NCBI GenBank assembly: GCA_900540375.1
Contig: UQFS01000001.1
Coordinates: forward strand, 62,001-126,000
DNA from: an uncultured Prevotella sp.
GTDB taxonomy: Bacteria; Bacteroidota; Bacteroidia; Bacteroidales; Bacteroidaceae
Direction: 5' to 3'
Length of the DNA stretch: 64,000 nt
The position numbers were made by a program, and so were the translations under genes. Of this stretch, positions 10,846-20,400 are shown in pieces. Numbering within the stretch: the first letter of the stretch is position 1; each line of letters starts with the position of its first letter. The notes under the pieces were generated by a model. That model had not been told where the DNA came from. It searched no databases and saw only the letters and a program-made list of their open reading frames with translations.

Positions 10846-11110
10846 AACTTGCAATCTAGAGAATGAGAAATCAGGGAAATAAGGAGTTGAATGTCAGAAA
10901 CGGACTTTGAGGGTGAGAAAATGGCGTGTTTACTCGGTCATCTCGGTAGTTTGACCTCCTCAAGAAGGCTTTCTGATAGGGTCAAACTACCGAGATGACC
11001 GAAAATTCTCTAGAGAATTTTGTGAGAAATGGGCACTTTTGTACTCAGCTTCGAGTGATTTTATTTGTAAATCACGCTATTTTGATTATAATATACTGAT
11101 TGTCAATAGT
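10846..11110 (+). repeat. Dispersed intergenic element, copy A
   Basis: No gene is supported between 10700 and 11700. This part contains ACTTGCAATCTAGAGAA (10847-10863). It also has a 23-bp perfect inverted repeat (10934-10956 with 10980-11002, arms beginning TCGGTCATCTCGGTAG), a 20-bp palindrome centred on TCTCTAGAGA (11002-11021), and ACTGATT at 11095. The same words in the same order occur near 37050-37330, and the palindrome plus TCATCTC arm occurs inverted near 61380. Function is unknown; it may be a mobile non-coding element. Confidence 0.75.
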
Positions 11111-11419
11111 TTATAAAAATACTCGTAAAATTCGAAAAATTGAGAGCAACATGCCCTCTCGTTCAGAAAATCGTCTGTATTTGGCTCGTTTCTTGTCACT
11201 TTTCTAAACAGATCGTTTGTTTTTGCTACAAAGGCTGATTCTGCCACAGGTTCAATAACGGTTCTCACAGAAATGCGGTGAACTTATGGTGCCAGAATCT
11301 GCCACTCTATCTTTTTCGGTCCTTTTACGGTCATCTTTCTTTGTTTGTCGTTCCACACGAGGCGTGTGAGCTGATAGTGCCCTTTTGTCGTAGTCATAGG
11401 AGATGCCACCGTCGTCGTA

Positions 11420-11535
11420 GAGCCTGTCTCAAGAGCATCATACTTTTGTATAACCAACAAAAGTATAGTCTGAAAAAGGGTTATAAGAAAGATAGATCGT
11501 TTTAGAAATTAAAGATGAGAGCTTTTGACAGGCTC
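11420..11535. mobile_element. MITE-like element with imperfect terminal inverted repeats
   Basis: The ends GAGCCTGTC (11420-11428) and GACAGGCTC (11527-11535) are perfect 9-bp inverted repeats. The similarity continues inward (TCAAGAGCATCAT against GATGAGAGCTTTT). Inside is a hairpin TACTTTTGT-N7-ACAAAAGTA (11441-11465). There is no coding capacity. GAGCCTGTC-type ends are seen on some insertion sequences. No target-site duplication is clear, so mobility is inferred. Confidence 0.45.
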
Positions 11536-11559
11536 ATGTCACTTTCAGGGACATGAGCC
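11531..11559. terminator. Hairpin between trmO and tex
   Basis: GGCTCATGTC (11531-11540) pairs perfectly with GACATGAGCC (11550-11559). A T run is lacking on both sides, so termination is only possible, not shown. Confidence 0.3.
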
Positions 11560-11626
11560 AACCAAAAGTTCTTTGCCCTCAATTTGATGGTTGTTCAATA
11601 CTTTATCAGCAGCCTTCTGCAGCAGT

Positions 11627-11706
11627 CACCCCTTGAAGCATTCCATTCCCCTCTCCCTTTGGAGAGGGGTTAGGGGGTGAGGCTGTAGGTTAGGGGGTGA
11701 GGCCGT
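11627..11706 (+). repeat. GC-rich hairpin repeat beside tex
   Basis: CCCCTCTCC (11648-11656) and GGAGAGGGG (11661-11669) form a perfect hairpin. TTAGGGGGTGAGG follows, then a second TAGGTTAGGGGGTGAGG. This is the same family as the segment inside trmO, in the opposite orientation. It abuts the stop of tex. Confidence 0.7.
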
Positions 11707-11708
11707 TT

Positions 11709-13847
11709 TTACTGTCCCACCCCTTTCATCGTCAGCGCGATACGATGGCGGCGCTTATCAACTTCAAGCACCTTCACTCTGACGTGCTGATGGAGCTTGA
11801 TCACATCGTTGGGATCCTTGACATAACGGTTGGCGAGCTGAGAGATATGCACCAATCCATCCTGGTGTACGCCGATGTCGACAAAGGCACCGAAATTGGT
11901 GATGTTGGTCACAATGCCGGGCAACTCCATACCGGGTATCAAGTCGTCGGGCGTCTTCACGCGTGGGTCGAACTCAAAGGTCTCTATCTTGTCGCGCGGG
12001 TCGAGGCCCGGTTTCTCCAACTCCTTCATGATGTCGCGCAGCGTAGGCAGTCCCACGGTGGCCGTCTTATAGCGGTTGAGGTCGATCTTCTTGCGCTCTT
12101 CAGGATCCTTTATCAAGTCGATGACACGACAACCGCAGTCCTTGGCCATCTGCTCCACGATAGGATAGCTCTCGGGATGCACGGCACTGGCATCGAGCGG
12201 ATTTTTTGCTCCCGGAATGCGCAGGAAGCCCGCGCACTGCTGATAGGCAGCCGGACCGAGACGTGGCACTTTCTTCAGTTGGGCACGCGAGGTGAAGGCA
12301 CCGTGCTCCTTGCGGTAGTCCACAATGTTCTGAGCTAACGCCGGACCGAGTCCGCTGACGTAGGTGAGCAGGTTTTTGCTCGCTGTGTTGAGGTTCACAC
12401 CCACTGCGTTGACACAGAGCTCGACGGTCTGGTCAAGGCTGTGCTTGAGTTTGGTCTGGTCCACGTCGTGCTGGTACTGGCCCACACCGATGCTCTTCGG
12501 GTCAATCTTCACCAGTTCAGCCAGCGGATCCATGAGTCTACGGCCGATGCTCACGGCGCCGCGCACCGTGACATCCTCGTTGGGAAACTCCTCACGTGCT
12601 GTCGCTGAGGCCGAGTAGATGCTGGCACCATCCTCACTGACCACATAGACGGGGATGCCGGGAATCTGCCGTAGGATATCGGCTGTCTCGCGCGATGCCG
12701 TGCCGTTGCCCACGGCGATGGCCTCAGCCTGGAAGCGGTGGGCGATGTCGGTGAAGCGACGGAGCGCAGCCTCACTGCCCCCCTTGCTGTCAGCGATGTG
12801 TCCGGTGGCGAAGACCACGTCGTGGTAGAGCAGGTTGCCCTGCGCGTCGAGCATCACCACCTTGCAGCCTGTGCGGATGCCCGGGTCCACGCCCATGACA
12901 CGCTTCTGCCCGAGTGGTGCGGCAAGCAGCAGCTGGCGCAGGTTCTCACGAAACACCTTGATGGCCTCGTCGTCGGCTTTTTCCTTGCTCAGTGCGGCAA
13001 ACTCCGTCTCCATCTGCGGGCCGAGGAGACGTTTGAAAGCGTTGTCGATCGCCTCGCCGACGATGGTCTGGCAGGGACCCGTTCCGTGGATATAGTGGCG
13101 CTTGAGCTTGTCGGTGCACTCCTCGTCGTCGGCACTGATGGTCACGCGCAGCACTCCCTCGGCCTCGCCACGGCGCATGGCCAGCAGGCGATGGGAAGAG
13201 CAGCGGCGCAACTCCTCACTGAAGAAGAAGTAATCGGAATATTTCTGTGCCTCGTCCTCGTCGCGCATCTTCGGTACCACGCGTGAGGCGATGGCAGCCT
13301 CGCGGCGGAAGATGCCACGGATGGCCTGGCGCGAGCCCTCATCCTCGCTGATGCGCTCGGCGATGATGTCCTGTGCTCCTTTGATGGCCTCGGCCGTATC
13401 CTCCACCTCACCTTTGACAAAACGCTTGGCAACTTCCTCGGGATGACGCTCAAACTGCATCATCAGCGTGTTGGCCAGCGGCTCCAGTCCACGCTCGCGG
13501 GCCACCTGAGCCCGTGTGCGGCGCTTGGGTTTGAAGGGCAGATAGAGATCTTCGAGTTCCGTGGCGTTCCAACTTGCCGTGATACGGTCGCGCAGCTCAT
13601 CGGTGAGCTTGCCCTGCTCCTCGATAGTTTTGAGGATGGTGTCCTTGCGCTTCTGCATCTCTTTGAACTTGTCGTTGAGATCGCTGATGGCAGCCACCTG
13701 CACCTCGTTGAGGTTGCCGGTAGCCTCTTTGCGGTAGCGGCTGATGAAGGGAATAGTACAGCCCGCGTCGAGAAGGTCGAGAGTAGCGTCGACCTGCTCG
13801 GCACGGATATGAAGATGTTCGGAAATAAACGGAGTGAAAATGTTCAT
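11709..13847 (-). CDS. tex: Tex-type RNA-binding transcription accessory protein
   Basis: This 712-residue protein is the Tex/YhgF family, a cytoplasmic nucleic-acid-binding factor linked to transcription. The N-terminal Tex helical domain contains CTIPFISRYRKEATGNL. The YqgF/RNase H-like domain contains VMGVDPGIRTGCKVVMLD (about 315-335). Two helix-hairpin-helix units are visible in YVSGLGPALAQNIVDYR and KKVPRLGPAAYQQCAGFLRI. The C-terminal S1 domain runs from GMELPGIVTNITNFGAFVDIGVHQDGLVHIS to VDKRRHRIALTMK. It lies 51 nt downstream of dacB on the same strand with no clear promoter between, so it may be co-transcribed with the PH-domain gene and dacB. Confidence 0.95.
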   Translation of the reverse strand: MNIFTPFISEHLHIRAEQVDATLDLLDAGCTIPFISRYRKEATGNLNEVQVAAISDLNDKFKEMQKRKDTILKTIEEQGKLTDELRDRITASWNATELEDLYLPFKPKRRTRAQVARERGLEPLANTLMMQFERHPEEVAKRFVKGEVEDTAEAIKGAQDIIAERISEDEGSRQAIRGIFRREAAIASRVVPKMRDEDEAQKYSDYFFFSEELRRCSSHRLLAMRRGEAEGVLRVTISADDEECTDKLKRHYIHGTGPCQTIVGEAIDNAFKRLLGPQMETEFAALSKEKADDEAIKVFRENLRQLLLAAPLGQKRVMGVDPGIRTGCKVVMLDAQGNLLYHDVVFATGHIADSKGGSEAALRRFTDIAHRFQAEAIAVGNGTASRETADILRQIPGIPVYVVSEDGASIYSASATAREEFPNEDVTVRGAVSIGRRLMDPLAELVKIDPKSIGVGQYQHDVDQTKLKHSLDQTVELCVNAVGVNLNTASKNLLTYVSGLGPALAQNIVDYRKEHGAFTSRAQLKKVPRLGPAAYQQCAGFLRIPGAKNPLDASAVHPESYPIVEQMAKDCGCRVIDLIKDPEERKKIDLNRYKTATVGLPTLRDIMKELEKPGLDPRDKIETFEFDPRVKTPDDLIPGMELPGIVTNITNFGAFVDIGVHQDGLVHISQLANRYVKDPNDVIKLHQHVRVKVLEVDKRRHRIALTMKGVGQ

Positions 13848-13898
13848 GGTGTAGTGTTTTTAGTTGTAGGAAAATTATGATGCGGCCTGACCGTCGTA

Positions 13899-15197
13899 TC
13901 AGTTTCCGCACAGAATGTTGCAGACCTTGTCTTGGAAACGTCGGCCGTTGATGCCGTGGAGGAGTCCTTGGTTGATGATAGAGAAACAGATGTGATGCCC
14001 GTTGGCAGCGGTGAGATAGCCGCAGAGCGAGCTGATGCCCGTCACGGTACCCGTCTTTGCGTGAACGTTGTCGCGGGTGAAGGAGCCCTGCATACGGCTG
14101 CGCAGCGTGCCGTCGCGCCCGGCGATGGGCAGCGCCTGATAGAGATGGTTATAGATGATGGCGTTGCCGTAGGCATAGCGCAGGAAGCGCACCTCCAGCT
14201 CAGGGCTGACATAGTTGTAGAGCGAGAGCCCAGAGCCGTCGGCAAACTGATAGTTGGAGGGGTTGAGTCCCACCTTACTGACGAGCTGGCGGATGACCGA
14301 GCGGGCGTCGCGGGCCGTCGCCGGGCGGTTGCCCGTGGAGGCGGCTATCTGATAGAACATCGATTCGGCGTAGAGGTTGTCGCTCTGTTTGAGCATGCGC
14401 ATGAGTACTTGGTCGATGGTGTGGAAGCGGCTGACGATGCAGTAGGCGTCTTGGGGTTTGCAAGCCTCACCGAAGACGCCCGTCACGACAATACCAGCCT
14501 TGCGCAGTTCAGCGCTGAAGCGATCCATGAATACATTCTTGCGCCCGATGAGCAGAGGCGAGAGTGTCGGGTTGTCGTCGTCCCAGCACCATCCCTCGCC
14601 GAGGCTGTCACGGTCCTTCATCGTCTTGTCGGCATAGACATTGCCGCAGATGGTGTCCACGCCCATCTTGCGCAGTGCCTCGACGAGTGCTCGCAGGTCA
14701 TCGCTGTTGAACCGCGGATCGAAGCCGCCCACACAATAGACATTGCCCCGCAAAACACAAGAGTCGACCTTGCCCGTGTAGCACAGTTCGGTCTTGAACT
14801 GGTAACTGCCGCCGAGACGATCCAAGGCGGTGATGGCCGTGATGACCTTCAGCGTGGAAGCCGGACGCATGAGCTGCCGCTCGTTGTGGCGATAGATAGC
14901 AGAGTCGGCGTCGAGGTCATAGATCATCAGTCCCACTTGCGAAGTCTGAAACATGTCGCTTCGGAGCAGTTCGTCGATGGCCATCTGTACATTTTTCGGC
15001 CAGGGCAGCGTATCGTTTTTCACCACGGCCGAGTCGCTCCAAAGGGAGTCCACGGCCGTGCTGTCGTTTTCTTTCTCTATCTCGGAGTTGGCTACCTGTG
15101 CCTTGGCAGGCAGGGCGAGCGTCAGCGTGAAGAGCCATGCGAGGAGCAGGCCCAAATATTTCGTTGTAGTCTTGCTGTTTGTCTTCAATACTCTCAT
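13899..15197 (-). CDS. dacB: D-alanyl-D-alanine carboxypeptidase/endopeptidase (PBP4 type)
   Basis: This is a class C low-molecular-mass penicillin-binding protein that trims or cleaves peptidoglycan cross-links in the periplasm, 432 residues. An N-terminal signal peptide is visible (KYLGLLLAWLFTLTLALPAKA). The three active-site motifs are SXXK at S114-K117 (STLK), SDN at about 272 (QSDNLYAE) and KTG at 381 (KTGTVTG). The segment between the first two motifs holds the large insertion typical of PBP4. It begins 5 nt after the PH-domain gene ends, so the two form an operon. Confidence 0.93.
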   Translation of the reverse strand: MRVLKTNSKTTTKYLGLLLAWLFTLTLALPAKAQVANSEIEKENDSTAVDSLWSDSAVVKNDTLPWPKNVQMAIDELLRSDMFQTSQVGLMIYDLDADSAIYRHNERQLMRPASTLKVITAITALDRLGGSYQFKTELCYTGKVDSCVLRGNVYCVGGFDPRFNSDDLRALVEALRKMGVDTICGNVYADKTMKDRDSLGEGWCWDDDNPTLSPLLIGRKNVFMDRFSAELRKAGIVVTGVFGEACKPQDAYCIVSRFHTIDQVLMRMLKQSDNLYAESMFYQIAASTGNRPATARDARSVIRQLVSKVGLNPSNYQFADGSGLSLYNYVSPELEVRFLRYAYGNAIIYNHLYQALPIAGRDGTLRSRMQGSFTRDNVHAKTGTVTGISSLCGYLTAANGHHICFSIINQGLLHGINGRRFQDKVCNILCGN

Positions 15198-15202
15198 GTT
15201 GT

Positions 15203-15622
15203 TTAGTCAATATCCTCCTTGTCTTCTTTGACATCTTGGTGCCCGTCGTGGATGCGTTTGCGCAGGCATCTGAGAAACGAATCCTCGTCGTGGGGCTCCG
15301 CACTGGTCAGTTTGCCGTCGCCGTACTCGATGAGCAGATAGTGCACCAGTCCCCATGTTGTCGTCATCGGGCGGATGGCGCGGATGCTGCTCAGCGGCAC
15401 CCGTATGTCGTGGAGAAAACGTCCCCGGTGGATGATCATGTCATGGTCGCGCACGATATAGCACGAGTGGAGCACCCGCTCAATGACAGCTACCAGCGCC
15501 ACGACGACAATCAGTGCTGCAAGGATGCCCTTTCTCCAAAACAGATAAAAGGCAAGCAGCGACAGAATGATGATGCCACTCTTGGCGCCCAAGGTGAAAC
15601 GGTGTTGAAAAGTACGGTCCAT
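15203..15622 (-). CDS. Membrane protein with bacterial PH-like domain
   Basis: The protein has 139 residues and two hydrophobic segments near the N-terminus (SGIIILSLLAFYLFW and ILAALIVVVALVAVI). A beta-rich domain follows: YIVRDHDMIIHRG, then VPLSSIRAIRPM, and HYLLIEYGDGKLTSAEPHDEDSFL. That pattern fits the bacterial PH domain group (YdbT or DUF1200-like). The C-terminus is charged and His/Asp/Glu-rich. It is the first gene of a probable operon with dacB. The molecular function is not known. Confidence 0.7.
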   Translation of the reverse strand: MDRTFQHRFTLGAKSGIIILSLLAFYLFWRKGILAALIVVVALVAVIERVLHSCYIVRDHDMIIHRGRFLHDIRVPLSSIRAIRPMTTTWGLVHYLLIEYGDGKLTSAEPHDEDSFLRCLRKRIHDGHQDVKEDKEDID

Positions 15623-15669
15623 AATCTTGAGGAAAAAGTATGCTTTCGCCTATAAATTCTTTCAAAATG

Positions 15670-15677
15670 CAAAATTA
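15670..15677 (-). promoter_or_regulatory. Predicted -7 box for the PH-domain gene and dacB
   Basis: TAATTTTG on the minus strand, 48 nt upstream of the start at 15622. No good -33 match was found. Confidence 0.4.
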
Positions 15678-15697
15678 CAAAGATTATTATAATGCGA

Positions 15698-15730
15698 TTG
15701 CATCCATTTAGATAATATTTAGTAATTTTG
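15698..15730 (+). promoter_or_regulatory. Predicted promoter of nadB
   Basis: TTG (15698-15700), a 22-nt spacer and TAATTTTG (15723-15730) precede the ATG at 15778 by about 47 nt. Confidence 0.55.
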
Positions 15731-15777
15731 CACCAATTAATAGTTGCAAGACTATCACAGTCAAATCATTACGCGTC

Positions 15778-17364
15778 ATGACTTACAAATATGACTTTCT
15801 GATTATCGGTGCCGGTATTGCCGGCATGAGTTATGCCCTGAAAGTGGCGAAAGCAAAGAAAGGAAAAGTGTGTATCATCTGCAAGACCACACTCGACGAG
15901 GCCAACACCCGGTTTGCACAAGGCGGTGTGGCCTCTGTTACTAATTTAGAGCTTGACAATTTCGACAAGCATATCCATGACACCATCGTCGCCGGTGACT
16001 ATATCAACGACATCGATGCTGTCAAGCAGGTTGTCACCAAGGCGCCCGAGCAGATCAAGGCTTTGGTGGAGTGGGGTACTAACTTCGACAAGAAGACCGA
16101 CGGCGATTATGACCTCCACCGCGAGGGCGGTCACTCGGAATTCCGTATCCTCCACCACGCCGACGACACAGGCGCGGAGATACAGCGTGCGCTGATGACT
16201 GCCGTGAGAGCAAACCCCGACATTGAGATTAAGGAGAACCACTTCGCCGTGGAGATCATCACCCAGCACCATCTCGGTGCACGTGTCACCCGCCGCTCTC
16301 CTTATATTTATTGCTACGGTGCCTATGTGCTCAACCCGGAAAATAAAGTCGACACCTATCTGAGCAAGGTCACGGTGATGTGTACCGGCGGTTGTGGCGC
16401 TGTCTACCAGACAACCACTAACCCCGTGATCGCTACCGGCGACGGTGAGGCAATGGTCTATCGTGCCAAGGGTACGGTGAAGGACATGGAGTTTGTGCAG
16501 TTCCATCCTACTTCACTCTATCATCCTGGCGAGACGCATCCTGCCTATCTTATTACTGAAGCAATGCGTGGCTACGGTGGTATCCTGAAGTTGCCCAACG
16601 GTGAGGCGTTTATGAAGAAGTATGACGAGCGTGGTTCTTTGGCTCCACGCGACATCGTGGCACGCGCCATCGACAAGGAGATGAAGAAAAACGGCATTGA
16701 CCATGTCTATCTCGACGTGACGCACAAAGACCCGGAGGAGACCAAGCACCACTTCCCCAATATCTATAAGAAATGTCTGTCCATCGGCATCGATATCACC
16801 AAGGAGATGATTCCCGTACGTCCTGCTGCCCACTATATGTGCGGTGGCATCAGGGTGGACCTCAACGGTTGCTCAAGTATCGAGCGCCTCTACGCCATCG
16901 GTGAGTGCTCATGCACAGGTCTGCATGGTGGCAACCGACTGGCCAGCAACTCGCTCATCGAGGCTGTCGTCTATGCCGATGCCGCTGCCAAGCACAGCAT
17001 AGAGCATGTTGATGACTATGACTTCAACGATAAGGTGCCGGAGTGGAACGATGAGGGTACGCTTACCAACGAGGAGCACGTGCTCATCACGCAGGCTAAT
17101 AAAGAGGTGGGTGAGATCATGTCGAACTATGTGGGCATCGTGCGCTCCGACTTGCGACTGAAACGTGCGTGGGACCGCCTTGACTTGCTCTATGAGGAAA
17201 CCGAGTCGCTCTTCAAGCGTGTGAAGATCTCGCGTGACCTCTGTGAGCTCCGCAACATGATCAATGTGGGTTATCTCATCACCCGCATGGCCATCGAGCG
17301 CAAGGAGTGCCGCGGTCTGCACTACACCATCGACTATCCGCTGCACGCGTACGATAAGAAATAA
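15778..17364 (+). CDS. nadB: L-aspartate oxidase
   Basis: NadB is an FAD enzyme that oxidises L-aspartate to iminoaspartate, the first step of de novo NAD synthesis; it can use fumarate anaerobically. The 528-residue protein has the FAD motif IIGAGIAGMSYA near the N-terminus and ANTRFAQGGVASV. It also has HREGGHSEFRILHHADDTGAEIQ, MEFVQFHPTSLYHPG, RGSLAPRDIVARAI (substrate Arg) and HYMCGGIRVDLNG, with LHGGNRLASNSLIEAVV near the C-terminal third. This pattern separates it from SdhA, which it otherwise resembles. No nadA or nadC lies beside it in this window. It has its own promoter and converges on sprA. Confidence 0.93.
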   Translation: MTYKYDFLIIGAGIAGMSYALKVAKAKKGKVCIICKTTLDEANTRFAQGGVASVTNLELDNFDKHIHDTIVAGDYINDIDAVKQVVTKAPEQIKALVEWGTNFDKKTDGDYDLHREGGHSEFRILHHADDTGAEIQRALMTAVRANPDIEIKENHFAVEIITQHHLGARVTRRSPYIYCYGAYVLNPENKVDTYLSKVTVMCTGGCGAVYQTTTNPVIATGDGEAMVYRAKGTVKDMEFVQFHPTSLYHPGETHPAYLITEAMRGYGGILKLPNGEAFMKKYDERGSLAPRDIVARAIDKEMKKNGIDHVYLDVTHKDPEETKHHFPNIYKKCLSIGIDITKEMIPVRPAAHYMCGGIRVDLNGCSSIERLYAIGECSCTGLHGGNRLASNSLIEAVVYADAAAKHSIEHVDDYDFNDKVPEWNDEGTLTNEEHVLITQANKEVGEIMSNYVGIVRSDLRLKRAWDRLDLLYEETESLFKRVKISRDLCELRNMINVGYLITRMAIERKECRGLHYTIDYPLHAYDKK

Positions 17365-17370
17365 GATCAA

Positions 17371-17436
17371 GACCCTCCCGGCCTCCCTAAGAGGGAGGAT
17401 AAAGCCCCTCTCTTTTAGGGAGGGTTAGGGAGGATC
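17371..17436. repeat. GC-rich repeat between nadB and sprA
   Basis: CCTCCCT (17382-17388) and AGGGAGG (17392-17398) form a hairpin. CCCCTCTC and AGGGAGGGTTAGGGAGG follow. It is related in style to the elements near 11650 and 29510 and could serve as a bidirectional terminator between two convergent genes. Confidence 0.6.
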
Positions 17437-17438
17437 GT

Positions 17439-20400
17439 CTATCTTGTCAGGCTGAACTTGACACTCAGGCCGAAGTCCTGCGTTGTCGTCGGGTAACTGT
17501 TAGACGAGAGCAACGGCGTGTTGGTCTGACGATCGAGATAGAAGCTCATGGTGAGAAGCTTCGACAGCGTGTAGTCTGCCATGAGCGAGAACTTGAAGGC
17601 CGTGTTACCGCTGCTGGCCGTGGAACTTACTGTGGCGATGTCGCGTAGAATGCTCGCTTGCTTGCGATAGGAGAGGTCGAGGCGTATGTTCAAATCGTGG
17701 TTGGCACGACTACGAGTATTGTTGCCGCTTTCCTGATTGTTGTTATTGCGGCTGTTGTTGCCTTCTCCTTTGTTCTTCACGCTGCGGTTAGAGCCACCGC
17801 CGCCAAAGAGATTGAAGTTGTTGATACGATAGCCCAAGCCGAAGGTCCAGTCTTTGCTTACCGCCTCGTTGATCTGTGCACTTGTCATTGAAAGGGCGAG
17901 AACGCGGGTCTGACTGTACTCTAATTTGGCCGTGAGGTTGTTTTGCAGCGTCACGTCGACACCGAGCAACGGGGCAAAGGCTTCGTTGATGCTCACCGTA
18001 GAGATGTTGTACATTGAGCTGGGGACAGGATTGCCCGTCGTAGCGTCGGTGATGAAGCCTATGCCCGGTCCCATGAGTGCCATGAACGTGGAGTAGCTCT
18101 GATAAGAGCCGATGGCAAAAATGCTCTTATAGCTATGGTTCAGATTCACGCTCTTGAAGATGTCTCGTAGCCATGGCAACTTGCCCAGTCCACTGTAGCG
18201 CAGTGTCCAGTTGGGCAGCATGTGGGTCAGTGACGGGAAGAGGTCGAGTCCACTGCTCATGCTCGTGTAGGCTTTGAGGAAAGCCGGAATCATCACATCA
18301 GCACTGTAACCGTTCACTCCACCGTTGGCCGCGTCGAAAGTCTTGCCCGCAAGCGCCGTGCCCTCAGGATAGACAGTACCTGCATAGCGGTTCTCCACGC
18401 GCTGGCGGAAACCGTCGAGCGAGGCGCAGAACTTCTCAAAGGTCTTGCTGCGGAAGCCATTGTTGGCGTTGCCCATGCCCTCGAAGGCTGAGCCCAGGGA
18501 GAGCGTAGTCATCGTGAAGGTACCTGTCTGTGTAGTGGGATTGCCCACATACATATATTGTATGCTCTTCGCCGTGGTGTTGGTGCGGCTGGCATTGAGG
18601 TCGATCTTCAAGGTCTTGATGGGTTCAAGTGTCATTCTCAACTGCAAGTCCTCGGTCTTGTTGGTGGTGGCCGGTGTAGCCACGCTGTCAGCCATCAGTA
18701 GCCAACCGCGGCTCTTTGCCTTGTCAATGTAGCTGTCGCCCATCAAGCCAAAGGCAAAGTCCAGTCCTGGCGAGAGTACGCCTGCATTGGTGTTTTTGGT
18801 CTGTCCAAAGGCGTCACCGATATTCGGCATGAAGCCGGGCAGTGCCATTGAGTATTGATTGCGATAAGAAACGCTGACACTGCGCACCATCATGGCTACG
18901 CGGGCCAACACTTGTGCGGTCTTGTACCATCCTTTTTCGTCGAGTGCAGGCTTAGCCATCACAGAGATCTTTAGCTTGGTGACAGAGTCCACCTTATTTA
19001 TAATACGTATACGGTTGTCGTCGAGCTTGCGGTAGTGAAGCTTCACCTTATGCCCTTTCTCATCTTTTGCTGCGACGATGAGCCGCTTGGTATGTTTGCC
19101 GTGGCTGACGATGAGGGTAGTGTCAGGGCACAACGTGATCTCCTTCTCATAGGTGTTACGGTTGCGGGGCAGTTGCTTCTTCTTTTCTTCTTCGGCTTTG
19201 TTCTTGGCGCGCAACTCTTTCACTGCCAGGTCGGGATCTTTTCCCTCGGCGACAGCTTTCTTGCGTGCTTCCTCTTCAGCCTTCTGCTGTTTCTGTCTGT
19301 TCGCCTTGGCCTGCTCTTTCTGCTTCTTCTGCTGGTTAGTCTGATACTGATTTGTCTCACGATTGAAGCGCTCATTGGCTTTCCTGAGGAAGGGAATGTG
19401 GTTGTAGAGCTTCACGAGATCGAAGTTGCCTGTGACGTTGAGCTGACGATTGTTCTGAATCGTATTGCCCAACGATGTGCTGTCTTCAAGCATCGTGCCG
19501 CGTACCCAACTGTAGTTGGAGTTGTACGTGGCATTGGAAGTCACCCAGTCGAAGATAGGGATGAGATTGAGCGGCAGCTGATACGAGAGGTTGAAGTTTT
19601 GCTGATAGTCGAGCGGCGTGCCGAAGTGTCTGATGCTCTGCCATACGCTGTCCTTCCACGCCTGATACTGCGTGGGGTAGAGGTCTTTGTTAATTGCTGT
19701 ATATGGTTCCTCGATCTCAGCATGTGTGGCGCTTTGGAAACTCATGTGGATGTTCTTGGTGAAGTCCCAGCGGAGTTGGAACTCACGGTTCCAAAGGAAC
19801 TGCTCGGAGAACGTCAGCGGCAGCTGATTGTTTTCCGTTGTCTCCATGTCACGCTCTTGGAACTCATAGTATGAGCGCGTCATCTCAGAGTTGAAGCTTA
19901 CGCTTTGTGGCAGGTAGTTCAGTCCCAGTCGCTTGGGCAGGTCGAGCCACTTGCTCTTGCTTTTCATCTTGCGGAAGGGTTCCCAAGTCTTGTACACGGG
20001 AGTCCAAGCATAGTCCAATGCGCCACGCCAGTTGTCCTCATTCTCGTAGACTGTTGTCTCGCCCTGCTTGTGAGAGTGGGAGTGGCTGTAGGAGAAAGAG
20101 AAGTTGGCCGGATCAATGGGTGTCGGATGCCGTTGGTTCTGAATGCCGATGCGGGCATTGGAAATCGAGAAGTTGGTGGTGATGGCTTTCGTCACAGCAA
20201 TGTTCTCGATGGAGTCGTGCTCCTGCTTGTTGGCCGTGCTTTCAAGCGCATCCTTGAGGAGCATGTCGGTGTCGAGCGGGTTGTATTTGGGTCGTGTGAC
20301 CTGCTTGGTGACACTGTAGTAGAGCGGTGCTGACACCTTCGCCTTGTCGGGGAAGAACTTTCCGAGCTCGATGTTGGTGGTAAAAGCCACATCGCTTTGA

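Noticed and set aside
11086..11268. 60-codon minus-strand frame in the trmO-tex gap
   Set aside because: It has no promoter, no recognisable domain and lies in and beside the non-coding dispersed element; coding is not supported.
11278..11505. 75-codon plus-strand frame before the MITE-like element
   Set aside because: It runs into the inverted-repeat element, has low-complexity basic sequence and no regulatory signals.
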